NCBI GenBank assembly: GCA_021229015.1
Contig: CM037777.1
Location: 68,982,840-69,046,839 of the forward strand
Direction of reading: 5' to 3'
From: Solen grandis
Lineage: Eukaryota > Mollusca > Bivalvia > Adapedonta > Solenidae
DNA: 64,000 bases
Position 1 is the first letter of the stretch. Each line of letters begins with the position of its first letter. Made by a program: the position numbers and the translations under genes. This document shows positions 46,683-58,716 of this stretch, piece by piece. The notes under the pieces were generated by a model, which searched no databases, was not told the origin of the DNA, and saw nothing but the letters and a program-made list of their open reading frames with translations.

Positions 46683-47758
46683 ATGTATAAGTATAGCCCA
46701 TACAAACATTTAAAACCTTAACTGATCTTACGGTGTTTACAGATGTGTTTCAAACGGTATACTGCAAAACTTTTTCACTGCTCTAACTGAGAACGTGCAT
46801 TTTTTTTGGGCATAATATGAACATAAAATCACACAGTTATGTTACGTTCTCTGACGGTTCATAAATCGGATTAAGATATACTGATTAAATTTGTTTTACT
46901 ACCTTTCTTCAATCTCTGAAAAATTGTTTCCTTCTACACAAAAAAAGCGTGTACCATTCTTTAGAATTATGAAGCGCCTGTAAATGACTGTACATATTTC
47001 CGCCATTACCAACGCGTGATTTATGGTCAGAATGTGTCCAAAACAGCCCTTCAAGATTCCGACTTGAACGGGAGCTCAAAAGTTGAATGGGGCGAATCAT
47101 ATCGTATATTACAAAAAACATAGAAAAGACCTCATTTTGCTTGGGCCACAGCCGCAAGCCTATATATTCACTCGGATTTGTGATTTCCTGATCCCTCGAA
47201 AATTTTTCGGGAAAATAGCTGAGATCATTCGCTATTTGTACACGTCGTAAGCGGGTTTTCCCCAAAAGTTAAAGCAGCTCTTTCAGAGACGAACGGTAGT
47301 AATTAAAAAATATTACCCCTCCTTGTTAAGGGCTTCGTTTCCTGACACATAAACTTGACAAAGAAGTTCATTTTGCATGGGAAAATCTGTTTTCATAAAC
47401 GCCCACTTCGCAAAAATCGGTTTAATATAGAATAAGGTATCCTAGACGCAGGTACCAAAGGAACCACGTGATACATTCTTCACCAGTTCACACCGTGAAA
47501 TGAACGCATGCGCGAAAAAGTGAATGTGATCTGTCATGTTACGGCACACAGATAAAAAAAATCTAAATTTAGGTTTTATCATTCTAAATATAGTTTCAAT
47601 ACCTATCGTAACGTTATAACCGTAGAGGAAAACCACCCATTATTGTTACTGGGTGACCATGCGTCTGTATATGGGTATTGATAAAAATTATACAAACAGA
47701 TATTGGAAATCGAATTCTTAGTTAATGATCATCTGTGAACTAGCTGCTTTCACCTTAA
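46683..47758. other. No supported gene
   Basis: A 118-codon frame (46909-47265, minus; contains VQIANDLSYFPEKFSRD) has a feel familiar from repeated bivalve sequences. It has no exon borders or domain I can name; I treat it as repeat-derived. Confidence 0.35.
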
Positions 47759-48815
47759 TTGTGGAAAGGAACAAACAACCAATTAAAACTTGGCTGCTCG
47801 TTCTGGTACGCTGCTTCGATTGCTAACAAAACACATAACCGAACAATATGCAATGTAAACGTAGTTGAACTTACTGAGTATTCTGATCATTGTCCACTTT
47901 CATTCTCTTTAATGTGTAAAGTTGTAGAAAAATTTGCGACGAAAATATAGTTCATCGCAGAAGATTGTATGGGATTGTAACCGTTCTGACGATTTCTTAA
48001 ACACCCTCTTTTCAAAAAAGTTGCTTTTGATGAAGTTACCAATAACCTTAATGAGGATTTATTAATGTTAATGAATGTATAAAATTTTAATAGCTAATAC
48101 AATTCAGGATATTTCATCGTCGTTTTTTGGGAAATTATATAAGCCCCAATAACCTTAAACGTGTGAAAAATGTTTCGCCTTGGTTCACGGAAACATGTCG
48201 TCGTAAAAAATCAGAATTTTTGAAAGCTAAGCGTAAGTTTCCGTTAGACAGTTCGAATGAAAATAAATTATCTTTTTTAAAAGTAAAAAAAGAGTATAAT
48301 CGTTTAAAAAGACAAGCTAAGTTTCGTTACTTTTCACAGGAAAAAATGAGGTTAAATACTATGAGTAAACAATCAACACGGAAATTTTGGAAATATATAA
48401 ATAAATTTAGATCGAATAAAGCTTCGTCTGATGATATAGAGGTTGAAAATTTTAAAGATTATTTTGTCAACGCTTTAAATGTAGATAGAAATATTAACTT
48501 GCCTGAAAACAATAATGATAATTATACTGTTGTCAATGATTTAGATAAAGCCATTACCGTGGAAGAAGTACGTAAAACTATATCTTCGTTAAAACGTAAC
48601 AAAAGTGCCGATCTAGATAATATTGTTGCGGATTTTTTATTGATTCAGCTACATTTATTTCACCGTATTTAAGTATCATATTCAATCATGTTTTCAATAC
48701 TGGTGATTACCCTGATTGCTGGTCAAAAGGTGCGATTTATCTATCTACAAAAAAGGTGATAAGAAAAACTCATCCAACTATAGGGCAATTACTATTTTAA
48801 CATATTCATAGTATA
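47759..48815 (+). mobile_element. Non-LTR retrotransposon fragment (endonuclease end to RT start)
   Basis: 47759-47950 encodes VVELTEYSDHCPLSFSL, whose SDH is the last catalytic motif of the APE-type endonuclease. 48127-48672 encodes the linker, SPWFTETCRRKKSEFLKAKR, then STRKFWKYINKFR and ISSLKRNKSADLDNIVADFL, the usual entry to RT. A further frame holds DYPDCWSKGAIY and NYRAITIL just before the gap at 48816. At least two frameshifts occur. The remaining RT may lie in the gap. Confidence 0.8.
48127..48672 (+). pseudogene. LINE linker/RT N-terminal segment
   Basis: 181 codons of the element above. Basic and Lys-rich, with 'KExRRK...RFWKYINK' and a degraded 'NKSADLDNI' in place of the usual NKAxGxDxI. 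It ends at a TAA, after which RT similarity continues in another frame. Confidence 0.75.
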
Positions 48816-48915
48816 NNNNNNNNNNNNNNNNNNNNNNNNNNNNNNNNNNNNNNNNNNNNNNNNNNNNNNNNNNNNNNNNNNNNNNNNNNNNNNNNNNNNN
48901 NNNNNNNNNNNNNNN
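48816..48915. other. Assembly gap (100 N)
   Basis: 100 N, a scaffold join. It interrupts the retrotransposon RT on its left side. Confidence 0.95.
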
Positions 48916-51900
48916 ATAACGGTACGAGTAACACTTAAGTTGATATGGCCATTTCTAAGAAATACAGAAATACTTCAAATAAATCCCGTGGTATCCATTA
49001 GCTTCCTAAGAGTCAATTTGACTATTGGATAACCTAGTGTATATTGTTTAACAATACATTATTTGTGTAATTAATTGTTTTTCTAATATGATACATTAAA
49101 CGATTATTTGACCAGTTTATGATTAGGATAATTGAATTCTTTTTGTAAAAGGTAAAGCTGTTTCAAAGACATTTTTGTGTGGATTCAGATATTCTTTAAT
49201 TCATTTTCCGGATTACCTGAGATCCGTTCTAACTGAACGAATTTCATCGGTAAGATTATCTTGTTTAATTCCATTTATACTATCAACAACAATCAGTTCC
49301 CTGCGTAACAATAGTATTAACTGCACAATACAGAAGACACAATCACGTTTACTGTTTACTGGTTATCGTATTCATAAAAAAAGATACTGAGGAAAGAAGG
49401 TCCATGACAGAGGGACATCTGGGTAATACGTTCAGAATTGAAAGATAAAATCCATCTTATTTCCAATACACACTTTTTCTAAATTCAAACGTTATTTCTA
49501 TTATCAGGTGATCTGCAAATTACGTCACCTGTTCATATATACGTAGCTAGTCTCCAAATGACTGATATACTGTCGGCGGGACGCTAAGCCCAACAAACGC
49601 TTATTTTCTTTTTTGTAAACATCCTAGTTTACCTCAGTAGAGTATCGCAAATGAACACACGTTATTTTGTGTTGGATTCCGTATAAACCATATCACATGC
49701 AATTTATTCGATTGGATTATTTTTGTAAACATTAGAACAATACATACATACAACTAGATGACACCATTAGCTTTTTGCATTATGAATGACATGCACATTA
49801 CGGAACGCTGGAATTACTACATTTCAGTTCACAGCGTGTTAATGACTGATCGCTTATCTGCTTCTTAATATATTAATGGATGTCTAAAAGGAATTTTATC
49901 TTTTTATCGCCACATAAATAATAACGTTTTTTTCGCACCCCATCAGTTAAGAAATTGCAAAAATACAAGATATGTCAAGATGTCAGGTACCGCGGCTCAT
50001 TTCCGCTATTTTTAACCAATTACATGTAGTGTCTAATTTAGTTTGTGTCAGTCTATATCCAACAATGTCACAACAGGCTGATACGTTATAATTTATCCCT
50101 GTTGGAAATTTACTTGAGCTGCCTACGTGTGGACAAGTTTGTCAGATGTCAGAGATAGCTTCTGGCCTTTGTAAAAGAACACATGCCCAGGTGTGTATAT
50201 CATTGCTCCCCGGTGATTGACATTAAGATTAAATACTGGAACAGATAATACGGGCAAGGCTAATATACCCGGACCCCGCCCACACAAAATTAGTGTTTAT
50301 ATAGAAATCACTTCGTCCGCCTATATGTCCGTCCTTCTGTTAATTGATTTCACGAGCGCAACTCCTTCTAAACAGATTGATTGATTTCTTGGAAACTTTA
50401 CATACATGTTATACACCAAATGTGTGCTCGAAGCGAGATTAATTTCTGTCAGCGGAAATAATTAGATTTCATTTCCAGTGTGGGTTGCGGAAGGATTGTT
50501 CATTAATCACTCTTTGTGAAAGCTCCAGCTTTCTTCTTATTTTTTGAGTCCGTCTCCCAAGATGCTATTGATCGATCACCATCGGATCTATTCACTGCCA
50601 GATTACACGTGGAATTCAAAGATATTGAATCCTTCACTGACCGGTGTTTACATGTTAGTTTAATTGCCTACGTTCCAACATGTCTCTAATCAGTTTGTCA
50701 GTGGAATCAGTTTGAGTATCACTCTTTTCATATTGAATCAGGGTTTCTCATGAGTTGTTTCCATTATCTAAAGATACATCGAGTATTTATATGCATATCT
50801 TACTCAGTTACTGTAAAAAGTAATCAACTTAATCGTTAGTTTGATGTTTTTCATAATCAAAATGATGCTCCTTTGAAGAAAATGTAGCTAAACGCTTTGC
50901 ATACGCAAGTCGTGTTGGCGACAGATAAAGCCTTGTTTAATGATAACTTGTTTTTAATTCTGATTGATAACTCTTTTCAAAATGACTTAAAGGTTAGTAA
51001 AAGCTTCACTGGGTAGTGGGTAGTCAGTGGTTGACCTGGTTTACTCAAACTAACCTTTTTCATTGTTTCTGAATATGTGTGTGAGCAGTTATCCTAGCCG
51101 TGGACTTACATTTCTACTGCTAAAGACTGGAAAATTGACCTCAAAGACCAAGATTCCAATGTTACACGATATGCAAATGACTGTAAGTCAGTAAGTCAAA
51201 GGCTAATTGTAACATGTTTAAACATGAAATGTATTTTAGCAAGGTCGTTTTCTTTTGGCATGGTATGTCAAGGCGCAAGATTTTAAACGTAACTGGGTTG
51301 AATTTCCGAACACGTTATGACTATGATTAGTTAAAATACAGAAAACTTGCAATAATTCAAGAACCGAATGAGAAGCATAAAATTCTCGGAAAACGATAAT
51401 GCTCGGAAATCGAGAAAACATGAATGTCTGTTTAGTTTCATGGACAGTAACTGAGGTCATGTTGTGACCGGAAGTATATCTCAGATAAGACATGCAAGTC
51501 GGATATTCACTTCACGGAATATCAACATTTTACTGTGAAGTTCAATGGGGGTATAAACTCTTAAGTTTTTAAAACCAACATTTGTATTGTTATGGTATCA
51601 TTATACAAACATTAAATTATATAAAGATGTTCTATTAAAATGTCATGCATATTTCATGAAGCATTTAAGTAACTTTATTAACTTGAGTTATCTAAGTTAT
51701 TTTTTTTAATTTGAACTGCGTAGCATTTATCTTACGTAAAATTAAATTTATTTCAAATAGATCTGTATTGTTCACTCATCCAGCAGTGTAAATTGGTTTC
51801 TGGTTCCACGCAAAGCATAACATTTGAAGAAGCACACAAATCATCATCTCGATAAAAGTATCAAATTTATCATTTGTATTTAAGACTAGATTGACATTTT

Positions 51901-51959
51901 ACTATGTCTTCCTCAGTCAATCTTCTTCCATTGTCCTCATATAATTAAAAAAAGAGTGG
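48916..51959. other. No gene recognised; SINE tail near 49545
   Basis: 'tagtctccaaatgactgata' with 'tactgtcggcgggacgctaa' (about 49549-49600) is the tail of a family B SINE. I searched here for ligand-binding-domain exons of the receptor that starts at 52277 and found none I could support. Confidence 0.45.
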
Positions 51960-52205
51960 TTTGTTTTGTCATATCGTCCCACCGACATTATTTCAGCCAT
52001 TTTGAGACTTTTTACATGAGACAAAAACAATAGGCTTTCTCACTACGATATCTTGCTATATATTGTGTCATAATATCATATCCAGTCGCATTATTCTGAC
52101 ACATGGTCAACCGGTCCTTGAATTACCCTCTAAGAAACATGTTCAGAACCAATTAGTACGCATATAACTGTGACATTGCTCGAACCCTGGGATCGAAAAC
52201 ACGAT
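51960..52205 (-). mobile_element. SINE (family B), diverged
   Basis: Shows 'cgtcccaccgacattatttc', 'gacacatggtcaaccggtcc' and 'cgaaccctgggatcg' in order. Heavily mutated. Confidence 0.6.
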
Positions 52206-52276
52206 GTCATGGATTATTTATTGAGTTGAAAAATAAATTTCAAGTCATTGACAACCATGTATATCACGTGTTTCAG

Positions 52277-52506
52277 ACCAGTTTTCTTGCCTAAAGGCCA
52301 TCGTGTTCCTGGAGCGGAAGGTCGGATACTATATCGTGCAGGTGTTCATACCAAGTATCCTGATCGTAGTTCTGTCCTGGGTTTCCTTCTGGGTGGACAA
52401 CCACGCGGTCCCGGCTCGAGTCTCCCTCGGGGTCCTCACTGTTCTCACCATGACCACACAGAGTTCCGGGTCTCGGTCCTCACTGCCGCAAGTGTCGTAT
52501 GTCAAG
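52277..52506 (+). CDS. Anion-selective Cys-loop receptor subunit, M1-M2-M3 loop exon
   Basis: An acceptor (GTGTTTCAG) precedes [20 protein letters not shown] (end of the ligand-binding domain and start of M1, with a Cys where glycine/glutamate/histamine-gated channels have one), then [20 protein letters not shown] (M1). [20 protein letters not shown] (M2) has Pro-Ala-Arg at its mouth, the signature of chloride-passing members as opposed to cation channels. [16 protein letters not shown] follows. The donor is GTCAGT at 52507, phase 0. Two bases at the 5' end belong to a codon from an upstream exon that I did not find. The ligand is not determinable: GlyR-, GluCl- or HisCl-like are all possible. 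The missing extracellular exons may be in unsequenced or unrecognised sequence. Confidence 0.9.
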
Positions 52507-52723
52507 GTCAGTTACTTACATCATTATATTCATTTGAAAAATATATTTTTATCTTCTTTCTACGTTAAAGTTGGTAATGGATGAATCACACTGTATATTG
52601 CTTCATTACACGATGAAGATATCAGGCCAAACACGTTTCAGAAACTCTCCAAGCACACATACGTTTAACAGAATATAGAATTTAAAAATAAGGGTAATAA
52701 AAAAATGTTTTCCCTGCTTTCAG

Positions 52724-52849
52724 GCCATCGACGTATGGATGTCCACGTGTTTACTGTTTGTCTTCCTGGCGCTACTTGAGTTCTCCTACGTCAACGTTTT
52801 ATCACGACGTCGATTTAAAAACAACGTGAGTTCACTAGAGCTACGGCCT
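52724..52849 (+). CDS. Cys-loop receptor subunit, M3 exon
   Basis: Acceptor CCCTGCTTTCAG. It encodes AIDVWMSTCLLFVFLALLEF (M3) and SYVNVLSRRRFKNN, followed by VSSLELRP. Two donors fit: GTGAGT at 52826 (after KNN) and GTAAGT at 52850 (after LRP). They are 24 nt apart and both in phase 0, so use of either keeps the frame and adds or removes VSSLELRP from the intracellular loop. Confidence 0.9.
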
Positions 52850-53709
52850 GTAAGTTAAATCTCCAGGGTGACATTTTCATGAATGTATCACAGATTTTAT
52901 GCATGACCCTTTTACCATGCATTAAGCCCTAGTAAAATCCAGTTGTTTTGATTTGACATCAGCTTTATATTATTTAATACATCTGTCTACTTACTAATTT
53001 CAACCAGTATGGCCATTTTATTTTGTCTGAATAAATAAAATCAGATGATTATATTTTGGTACAGATTTTCATTTCATGACCTTGGGGTTAGGTCCGTAAT
53101 ACGAGCAGTCTATTTCATTATACATGTACATGTATATGCATTTTTTTTTTTACAAAGATCTTCACATGCGATGTTTTCCATAAAAATTATTAGCATTTCT
53201 TACACAATTCTATAGTCTGAGTCATCTAAATGAAATCATTCACCTACTGAAGATGGTACCGAAGACAACTGAGTCATCCGTTCGGTTATTAGATTTTATG
53301 TCCGTCCATTGAATTTTCAATTATTTAAAGAGTCTGAGAAGCAGGCAAAATAAGGCCTTCTTATGAAAATCAAAACGAAGTCAAATGTCCAGATACCATA
53401 ACCGGTCACATTATCTTGACACAAGGCTGACCAATCTTAAAACTTTCCCCTTATGAAGAGGGCATGCAGAAGGAACTTTGACTGAGGCTAAATCATTATA
53501 TATTAATAAAAAAAATATATGATAATAAAATATAAGATATTTATATAAAATGACAGGAAATGAGTAAAGCACAAAAATCATTTACTTATTATATCAAACC
53601 GGCGTAAAACAATAACAATAATAAAATTACTTTAAAAAATAATAATATTCAAAATGTAGTAATGATGATAAAGCTTTGTTGTAATCATCCTTAATATTTT
53701 ATATGCAAG

Positions 53710-53745
53710 CTGACAATGGATTCTAGTCACTCAATACAACATGCG
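53710..53745 (+). CDS. Possible 36-nt microexon of the receptor loop
   Basis: Between TATATGCAAG and GTAAGT lie 12 codons, LTMDSSHSIQHA, in phase 0 with both neighbours. The donor is strong and the acceptor weak. If real it is an optional insert of the M3-M4 cytoplasmic loop. It contains serines but no clear kinase motif. Confidence 0.45.
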
Positions 53746-54545
53746 GTAAGTCCACAACCCCGTGTCTTTGTAATATATATATATATTCTATCTTTTTATA
53801 TTTGTAACGTCATATCTATTGTAGTAGCATTTGCCCAGATTGGAACTTTCATAAAATTTTGAATTTTGCTTATATGCAATTATTTTGAAATCTCATCAAT
53901 CATTATACATTATTTCTCTTGTAGTTAAAGGAAATTATTTAGTATCATTTAGTTCTTAGTAGAGTTGATTGAATTCAACTTACTTAAAATTCCGGTAACA
54001 TTACTTAGTACTCTGTAATACGTAGGGATACATTTCGTCAATGTTTCCCCAAATATTTTATTTTTATGTCCATTATTGTTAGTTACTAATATGATAAGTG
54101 ATTTTGCAATGTCATTTATTTAGATATCTCTCGGAAAACAAAAATGATGTTATTTAATTATGTGCCTACTTTATTAAAGTTTGCCAAGATTACATAGCTA
54201 AAAGTATTACTGGTGAGCTAATGCCATTGTTCATTGATATATTATTTCTATATTTTTAGACTCAGACTTTAAAAATGAGTACTTTTAGAGTGCTTATTCC
54301 AAATCCATTGATATAATAGTGACTTAAATTTATATTTCCTAATATGAAAATAAATAATTACCACATTTCACAGTACGACCTACTGTGTTTTAAACACTTT
54401 TTGAAAAGGTGTGTACTTCTTTGTATTTCCTTGTTATCATGAATGAATTTGTTCAAATCAGTTATCTCAACAAAGGAAGTTCGATATGAAATGTCTTATT
54501 GTGTATGTTCTTTTCCATTAATATTTCCTCACGTCTTTTCCTCAG
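53746..54545. other. Intron of the receptor
   Basis: AT-rich, no feature. Ends in TCTTTTCCTCAG. Confidence 0.5.
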
Positions 54546-54707
54546 GAGAATGGTGAAGTGAAAACGAAGAAAGGAGTTGTCATACAAGAAGATAACGTAA
54601 ACGCCCGGAGAGTTGACAAAATCTCGCGCCTGATTTTCCCGGCTTTGTTCCTAGCGTTCAATGTTGCATTTTGGACTTACTATTCTTTTATTCCAAATCC
54701 AAAGTGA
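54546..54707 (+). CDS. Cys-loop receptor subunit, last exon (loop and M4)
   Basis: Encodes ENGEVKTKKGVVIQEDNVNA, then RRVDKISRLIFPALFLAFNV (start of M4), then AFWTYYSFIPNPK and TGA at 54705-54707. 'RVDKISRxxFPxxFxxFNxxFW' is the usual entry to M4 in this family. The intracellular loop is short (about 50-70 residues depending on splicing). It is basic near M4, as is common. AATAAA at 55271-55276 is a candidate polyadenylation signal. Confidence 0.9.
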   Translation, partial: ENGEVKTKKGVVIQEDNVNARRVDKISRLIFPALFLAFNVAFWTYYSFIPNPK

Positions 54708-55805
54708 AAGAACGCTGTTACTGTAAGGATGAGTTTTGTATAGGAAAACAGTATATGTCATCGATATGTCAATTCAGGAGGGATTAGCAGTTTTCATTTA
54801 CAGACTGTGTGCAATGCTTCAAAATATTTTGTGCAATATATATATTTGACGGCAGAAGCAAACACGTTTTCATACTATATATTTAAGTCTTGCCAATGCA
54901 GACACTTTATTTATTTCACATATAATTTGCAACACGGAGCATTATTACAATTTCTTGAATCGTTTATCTCAGGTTGTTGAATGATGTGTGTTAGGATTCT
55001 ATTCTAGATAACCAGGATTAAAAAATTGTGTTTGATTTATAAAGAAAACCTGAAAATACTGAAATCCCATTAAGTTTGATAATAGGAAAATAAATTCTAT
55101 TTGATATTTATACATTTAGGGTACAGCGAATTGTCTTTTTCTTCAGCTTTCACTGCCATTGAGATTCAAAAGTGCAGTGAATGTAGTTTTATGATACATT
55201 CCAAGTTATAGTACAGTTTGTATATATCGATACAATCGAGTTGTTTGATATACATGTATATATATTTTCTAATAAATCAAACAATGTCTTCTATTCATAT
55301 TTTCGTCAAAATTGTAACATGTTTTTGTTGATATTTGACGGTTTATAATGAAACTTTTTTATGTAAATGTGTTCATGTTTGTCCGTGGATAAAGTGTATT
55401 TAGATTTTCTGCATACACTTTTTGAATAGTTTTATTTTTATATTTTATGTATATAAATGATGAAGAATTTTTAAAATGTTTCGTTAGTTTCTCTTTTATG
55501 TGTATTTTATCTTAATCTTGTATCTAGGCACAAATTGTAACACTGAGATTTTTTCTTTTAATTTCTCTTTCGCTCATATCTAAAATCCCCGTCTGTAACT
55601 GGAAAAAAGAAACATAATTAAGATATTACAGAAGAGTTATTGCCCTTTCTATATTTGAACACCATTACAAAATATATTTTGTGACCCACAGATTGACCTG
55701 TCAAGTTTAAGACTGAAAAGTTTCAAAGGAAGATTTAAAACTTCATTTATAACCTTTTTAAACTGATTGTAATATACATGTACAAGTAATTATACCCTTG
55801 AACTA
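54708..55805. other. Probable 3'UTR and flank
   Basis: AT-rich with several TTTGTATA-like runs. No other gene. Confidence 0.45.
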
Positions 55806-56693
55806 CTGACGGGCAAAAGAAACGCCCCATTCCTATTTGATGTCCGATTTTTCAGTATTCGTGATTTAAAATTACAAAAACTTATTATCATCTGCAAATT
55901 TGAATATTTTTTATTAAAAATGATCGTAAAGAAATTATCAAATTGTTACAGTTTTAAAAAAAACGTAATTTTAAATAGACCGGTCGGAGAATTTTCATTT
56001 CGAAAATCAGACGTTGGTGACGGTGGCGTAAAGTTAGAACTAAACCACGGTAGGGTCTACGGCAGGTAATCCCGCGTTCTCTCAGTCGTCTTCTAACCGT
56101 ATAACGACTTATTTGGCGACCACGGTTTCCGACTACTAAACGTGACGTCGATTCCGCCGTCACAAACCTGTCACGCAAATGACGTTGACGTATGAAATTA
56201 TCTTGTCTTACAGACGTCACACGAGGTCTTCCTGAACGTGGCCGATCGGCAAACGTTCCCGTAACTCTAACACGTCGAACAAGACGCCGAATCGTCGAAC
56301 GCGAGACGTTAAAACGTCTGGCGACTTGTTCTTGCGTTCACCCGCATTCGAGCATGGCCAAACCGCGAGCTCTCTCTTCAGAATTTAGCCTTGGCATTCT
56401 TAAATACGAATATTTAATCAGAAAATCTCTGAACTTGTGATTGTCTATCGACTAGCACATGTAACTGTGTAAAATTTGATCGATTTCACCACGTGGTAAA
56501 CATACACGAGGTGCACGTGGAAATCATGAGCAGCCACCGGAAATGGACATCGGGCTGAATAGAAGCGCACGATTTTTTCTTTGCCGTGATTGTCGGTCAA
56601 TGTACATGTATACAGACTACATTTCACTAAAATTTCAATAGGTATGAGGAAAATAACGGCAAATTCCGTGAGGGCGTTTCTTTTGCCCGTCAG
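55806..56693 (-). mobile_element. Tc1/mariner-like element, internally deleted
   Basis: Perfect 22-base inverted ends beginning CTGACGGGCAAAAGAAACGC, flanked by TA at 55804-55805 and 56694-56695. Length is 888 bp against about 1.3-1.7 kb for complete relatives. It carries only the DNA-binding half of a transposase (55954-56397, minus). It lies 1.1 kb past the receptor's stop codon. Confidence 0.9.
55954..56397 (-). pseudogene. Tc1/mariner transposase, N-terminal part
   Basis: An ATG at 56397-56395 begins MPRLNSEERARGLAMLECG. Then come an in-frame TGA, TQEQVARRFNVSRSTIRRLV (first helix-turn-helix), GTFADRPRSGRPRVTS (the GRPR hook between paired-like subdomains), and ISRYTVRRRLRERGITCRRP (second helix-turn-helix). 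After 'HRHQRLIF' the catalytic DDE/D domain is absent, replaced by unrelated residues up to a TAG. It may still bind ends but could not cut DNA. Confidence 0.85.
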
Positions 56694-56827
56694 TATATAT
56701 TAGACATATAGGGCATTTAGGTGTTAATGATAACCTAGGTAATTAAAAGCATTCATTTTGTGACATGTGTAACCATATGACACAGGAAAGGACTGCACAA
56801 TAATATGACCTTCTTGGCTCTCAGCCA
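56694..56827. other. No feature
   Basis: Short unique sequence between the Tc1-like element and the SINE. Confidence 0.4.
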
Positions 56828-57000
56828 TGAAAGCCTGGATAGTGTAGTGTTAACGCGCTTCGCTTTTCACCAATGCGTCCCGGGTTCGATTCCTGGTCAA
56901 GTATAGTGGTTGCCCGTCCAGACACGTGGGTTTTCTCCGGTTTCTTCCTCAATAATGACAACTTACTCCGCCACCAGAACCATCGAGAGCGATTAATTAA
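56828..57000 (+). mobile_element. tRNA-Glu-like SINE (family D)
   Basis: The head resembles tRNA-Glu: 'tggatagtgtagtgttaacg' (A-box region), 'cgcttttcacc' (anticodon loop with TTC), and 'cccgggttcgattcc' (B box and T arm). It has no pairing acceptor stem. The body follows: 'gcccgtccagacacgtgggttttctccgg'. Confidence 0.7.
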
Positions 57001-58716
57001 GTTGTGATATCTTGTTTCGTAATCGATGTAAGTTCAAAGTTTAATGAAACTAATGAAAATCATAGTTGAATTAAGGTATAACTTGATTGATCTTGGTCTG
57101 CTTGTTGTTCTATTTTGTAATTCTTTTCGGCAAAGTGATTATTTATTATTTCAAATCATTGCTAATTTACTATGAATATTATATAAAAATGACAACACAT
57201 TGCATCTTTCTTCAACAAGTAAATTTATCATGTGGTTTATAAATTTTGATGGATAAACTGCAGTTGCATCTTTTCTGAGATGGTTTTAATAATGGTACCG
57301 TGCCAAACAAAGATAGATAAATACTACTATAAAATGTTCATTGATGATGATTTTATAATTAAAATCAAAAAGGAAAAATGTTTAAAAACAACAACAACAA
57401 CAACAACAACAAAACCAACATAAAACTTATATTATTGCTCATAAATGTTACCGGAAAAGACATTCTCCTTTGAAATAATATTGTTTTATCATATAATTGT
57501 TTAACTATGCTTAAGACAATCAAAAGTCATTACATGTTTAACTTAATTTCTTCATTAACATGTTCATGGGCCATTTTAGATGTTTAAAGACAAACCATAA
57601 ACCACTCAAGAGCCAAATGCTTCTAGATAGCTAGAAGAAAAAAAAATAAAACACTATGTTTGCAATAAGACATTTATACAGACCATCGGGTAAACTCAGA
57701 AAAATACAAAACAATAATCTTTTATAATTTTAATAGTAATTAACAAAATAGGGCACATCGTTCTGTTATGTGTATCTGCATAACCGTCGTGTTTAAACAC
57801 TGTTTTCAAAGCATTGCAATAAATAAAGGATATCATTCAAAAAAGAAAGATCAATTGTCAATCATAAGCATGAAAATAATCATATAGTCCTAACCAAGCA
57901 AATTTGATTTTCCGTCAAAAAAAAAAGAGTTTCAAATGTCCATCTTCTTGAATTTAATTTCGAAGTAACTTAATGTTGATAAAAGTACAGTCATGTAAAA
58001 TTTAGGTGCACAAATCGTAAAAGGCAATATTAAAGGATTATTTAATTTTTGTAAGTAAGACTTTGAGAAACAAGACGAGCACACGCAGTGAAAATCACCT
58101 TTCTTCATACTAAAATAACGCAAATGGCCTACAACGTGTAGATAAACATTAATTACAGATGCCTTTGTGTGATATTGTTGATATCAAAGTCTCATCGTAA
58201 GCTAAAAGGAAATAATTCCGAATTCAAAATATACGTTAAGGGTTTATAAGGGCTGTACTGCTGTTTTTTAAAGGCCGTGTTGTAGTTTTGTGCAATATTT
58301 CAATGTACTTATGGCATCTATAATTGCGATACATTATGCCGAGTATGGTTGCAATAAAGCCAAATCATAAATATTTCTCTGACGAAGTAATAACAACTCT
58401 ATAATTATTTTTAGTCACTCTTTGAATTTAAACAAATTTGGTATAAAAAGGCAAGCACAAACTGGAAAAAGTGCATTTTATTAATTTTTTGTGACAAGGG
58501 AACCATTGAAATTTATCTAGATTAAAAGGAAACCTTGCTAATAGATATGAAGGATCACACGCATAAATAATATTAAATGTTTTCTAAGTTGTTCCTTGAA
58601 TTATGTATTTGTTACTTTATACTTATTTTTTCCGTCGATTGGGAAACAAGTTATTAAAACCTATATTATCCCCTTTCGACAGTTCCTGGGTTGAACCAGT
58701 ACTTGGCGCATGGAAA
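57001..58716. other. No gene recognised
   Basis: AT-rich. A (CAA)n run lies at about 57390-57412. The 63-codon frame at 57932-58123 (-) is unsupported. Confidence 0.45.

Noticed and set aside
46909..47265. 118-codon minus-strand frame (VQIANDLSYFPEKFSRD...)
   Set aside because: No domain or splice support. It resembles repeat-derived hypothetical proteins I associate with bivalves, so I left it as unsupported.
49175..49390. 71-codon plus-strand frame after the second gap
   Set aside because: Tested as a continuation of the retrotransposon RT; no RT motif is present.
50541..51200. Candidate ligand-binding-domain exons for the receptor
   Set aside because: Short frames such as DWKIDLKDQDSN do not contain the Cys-loop or WxPD-type motifs and lack good splice borders.
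52248..52568. 106-codon plus-strand frame starting [11 protein letters not shown]
   Set aside because: Shifted-frame shadow of the receptor exon at 52277-52506, whose frame gives M1 and M2.
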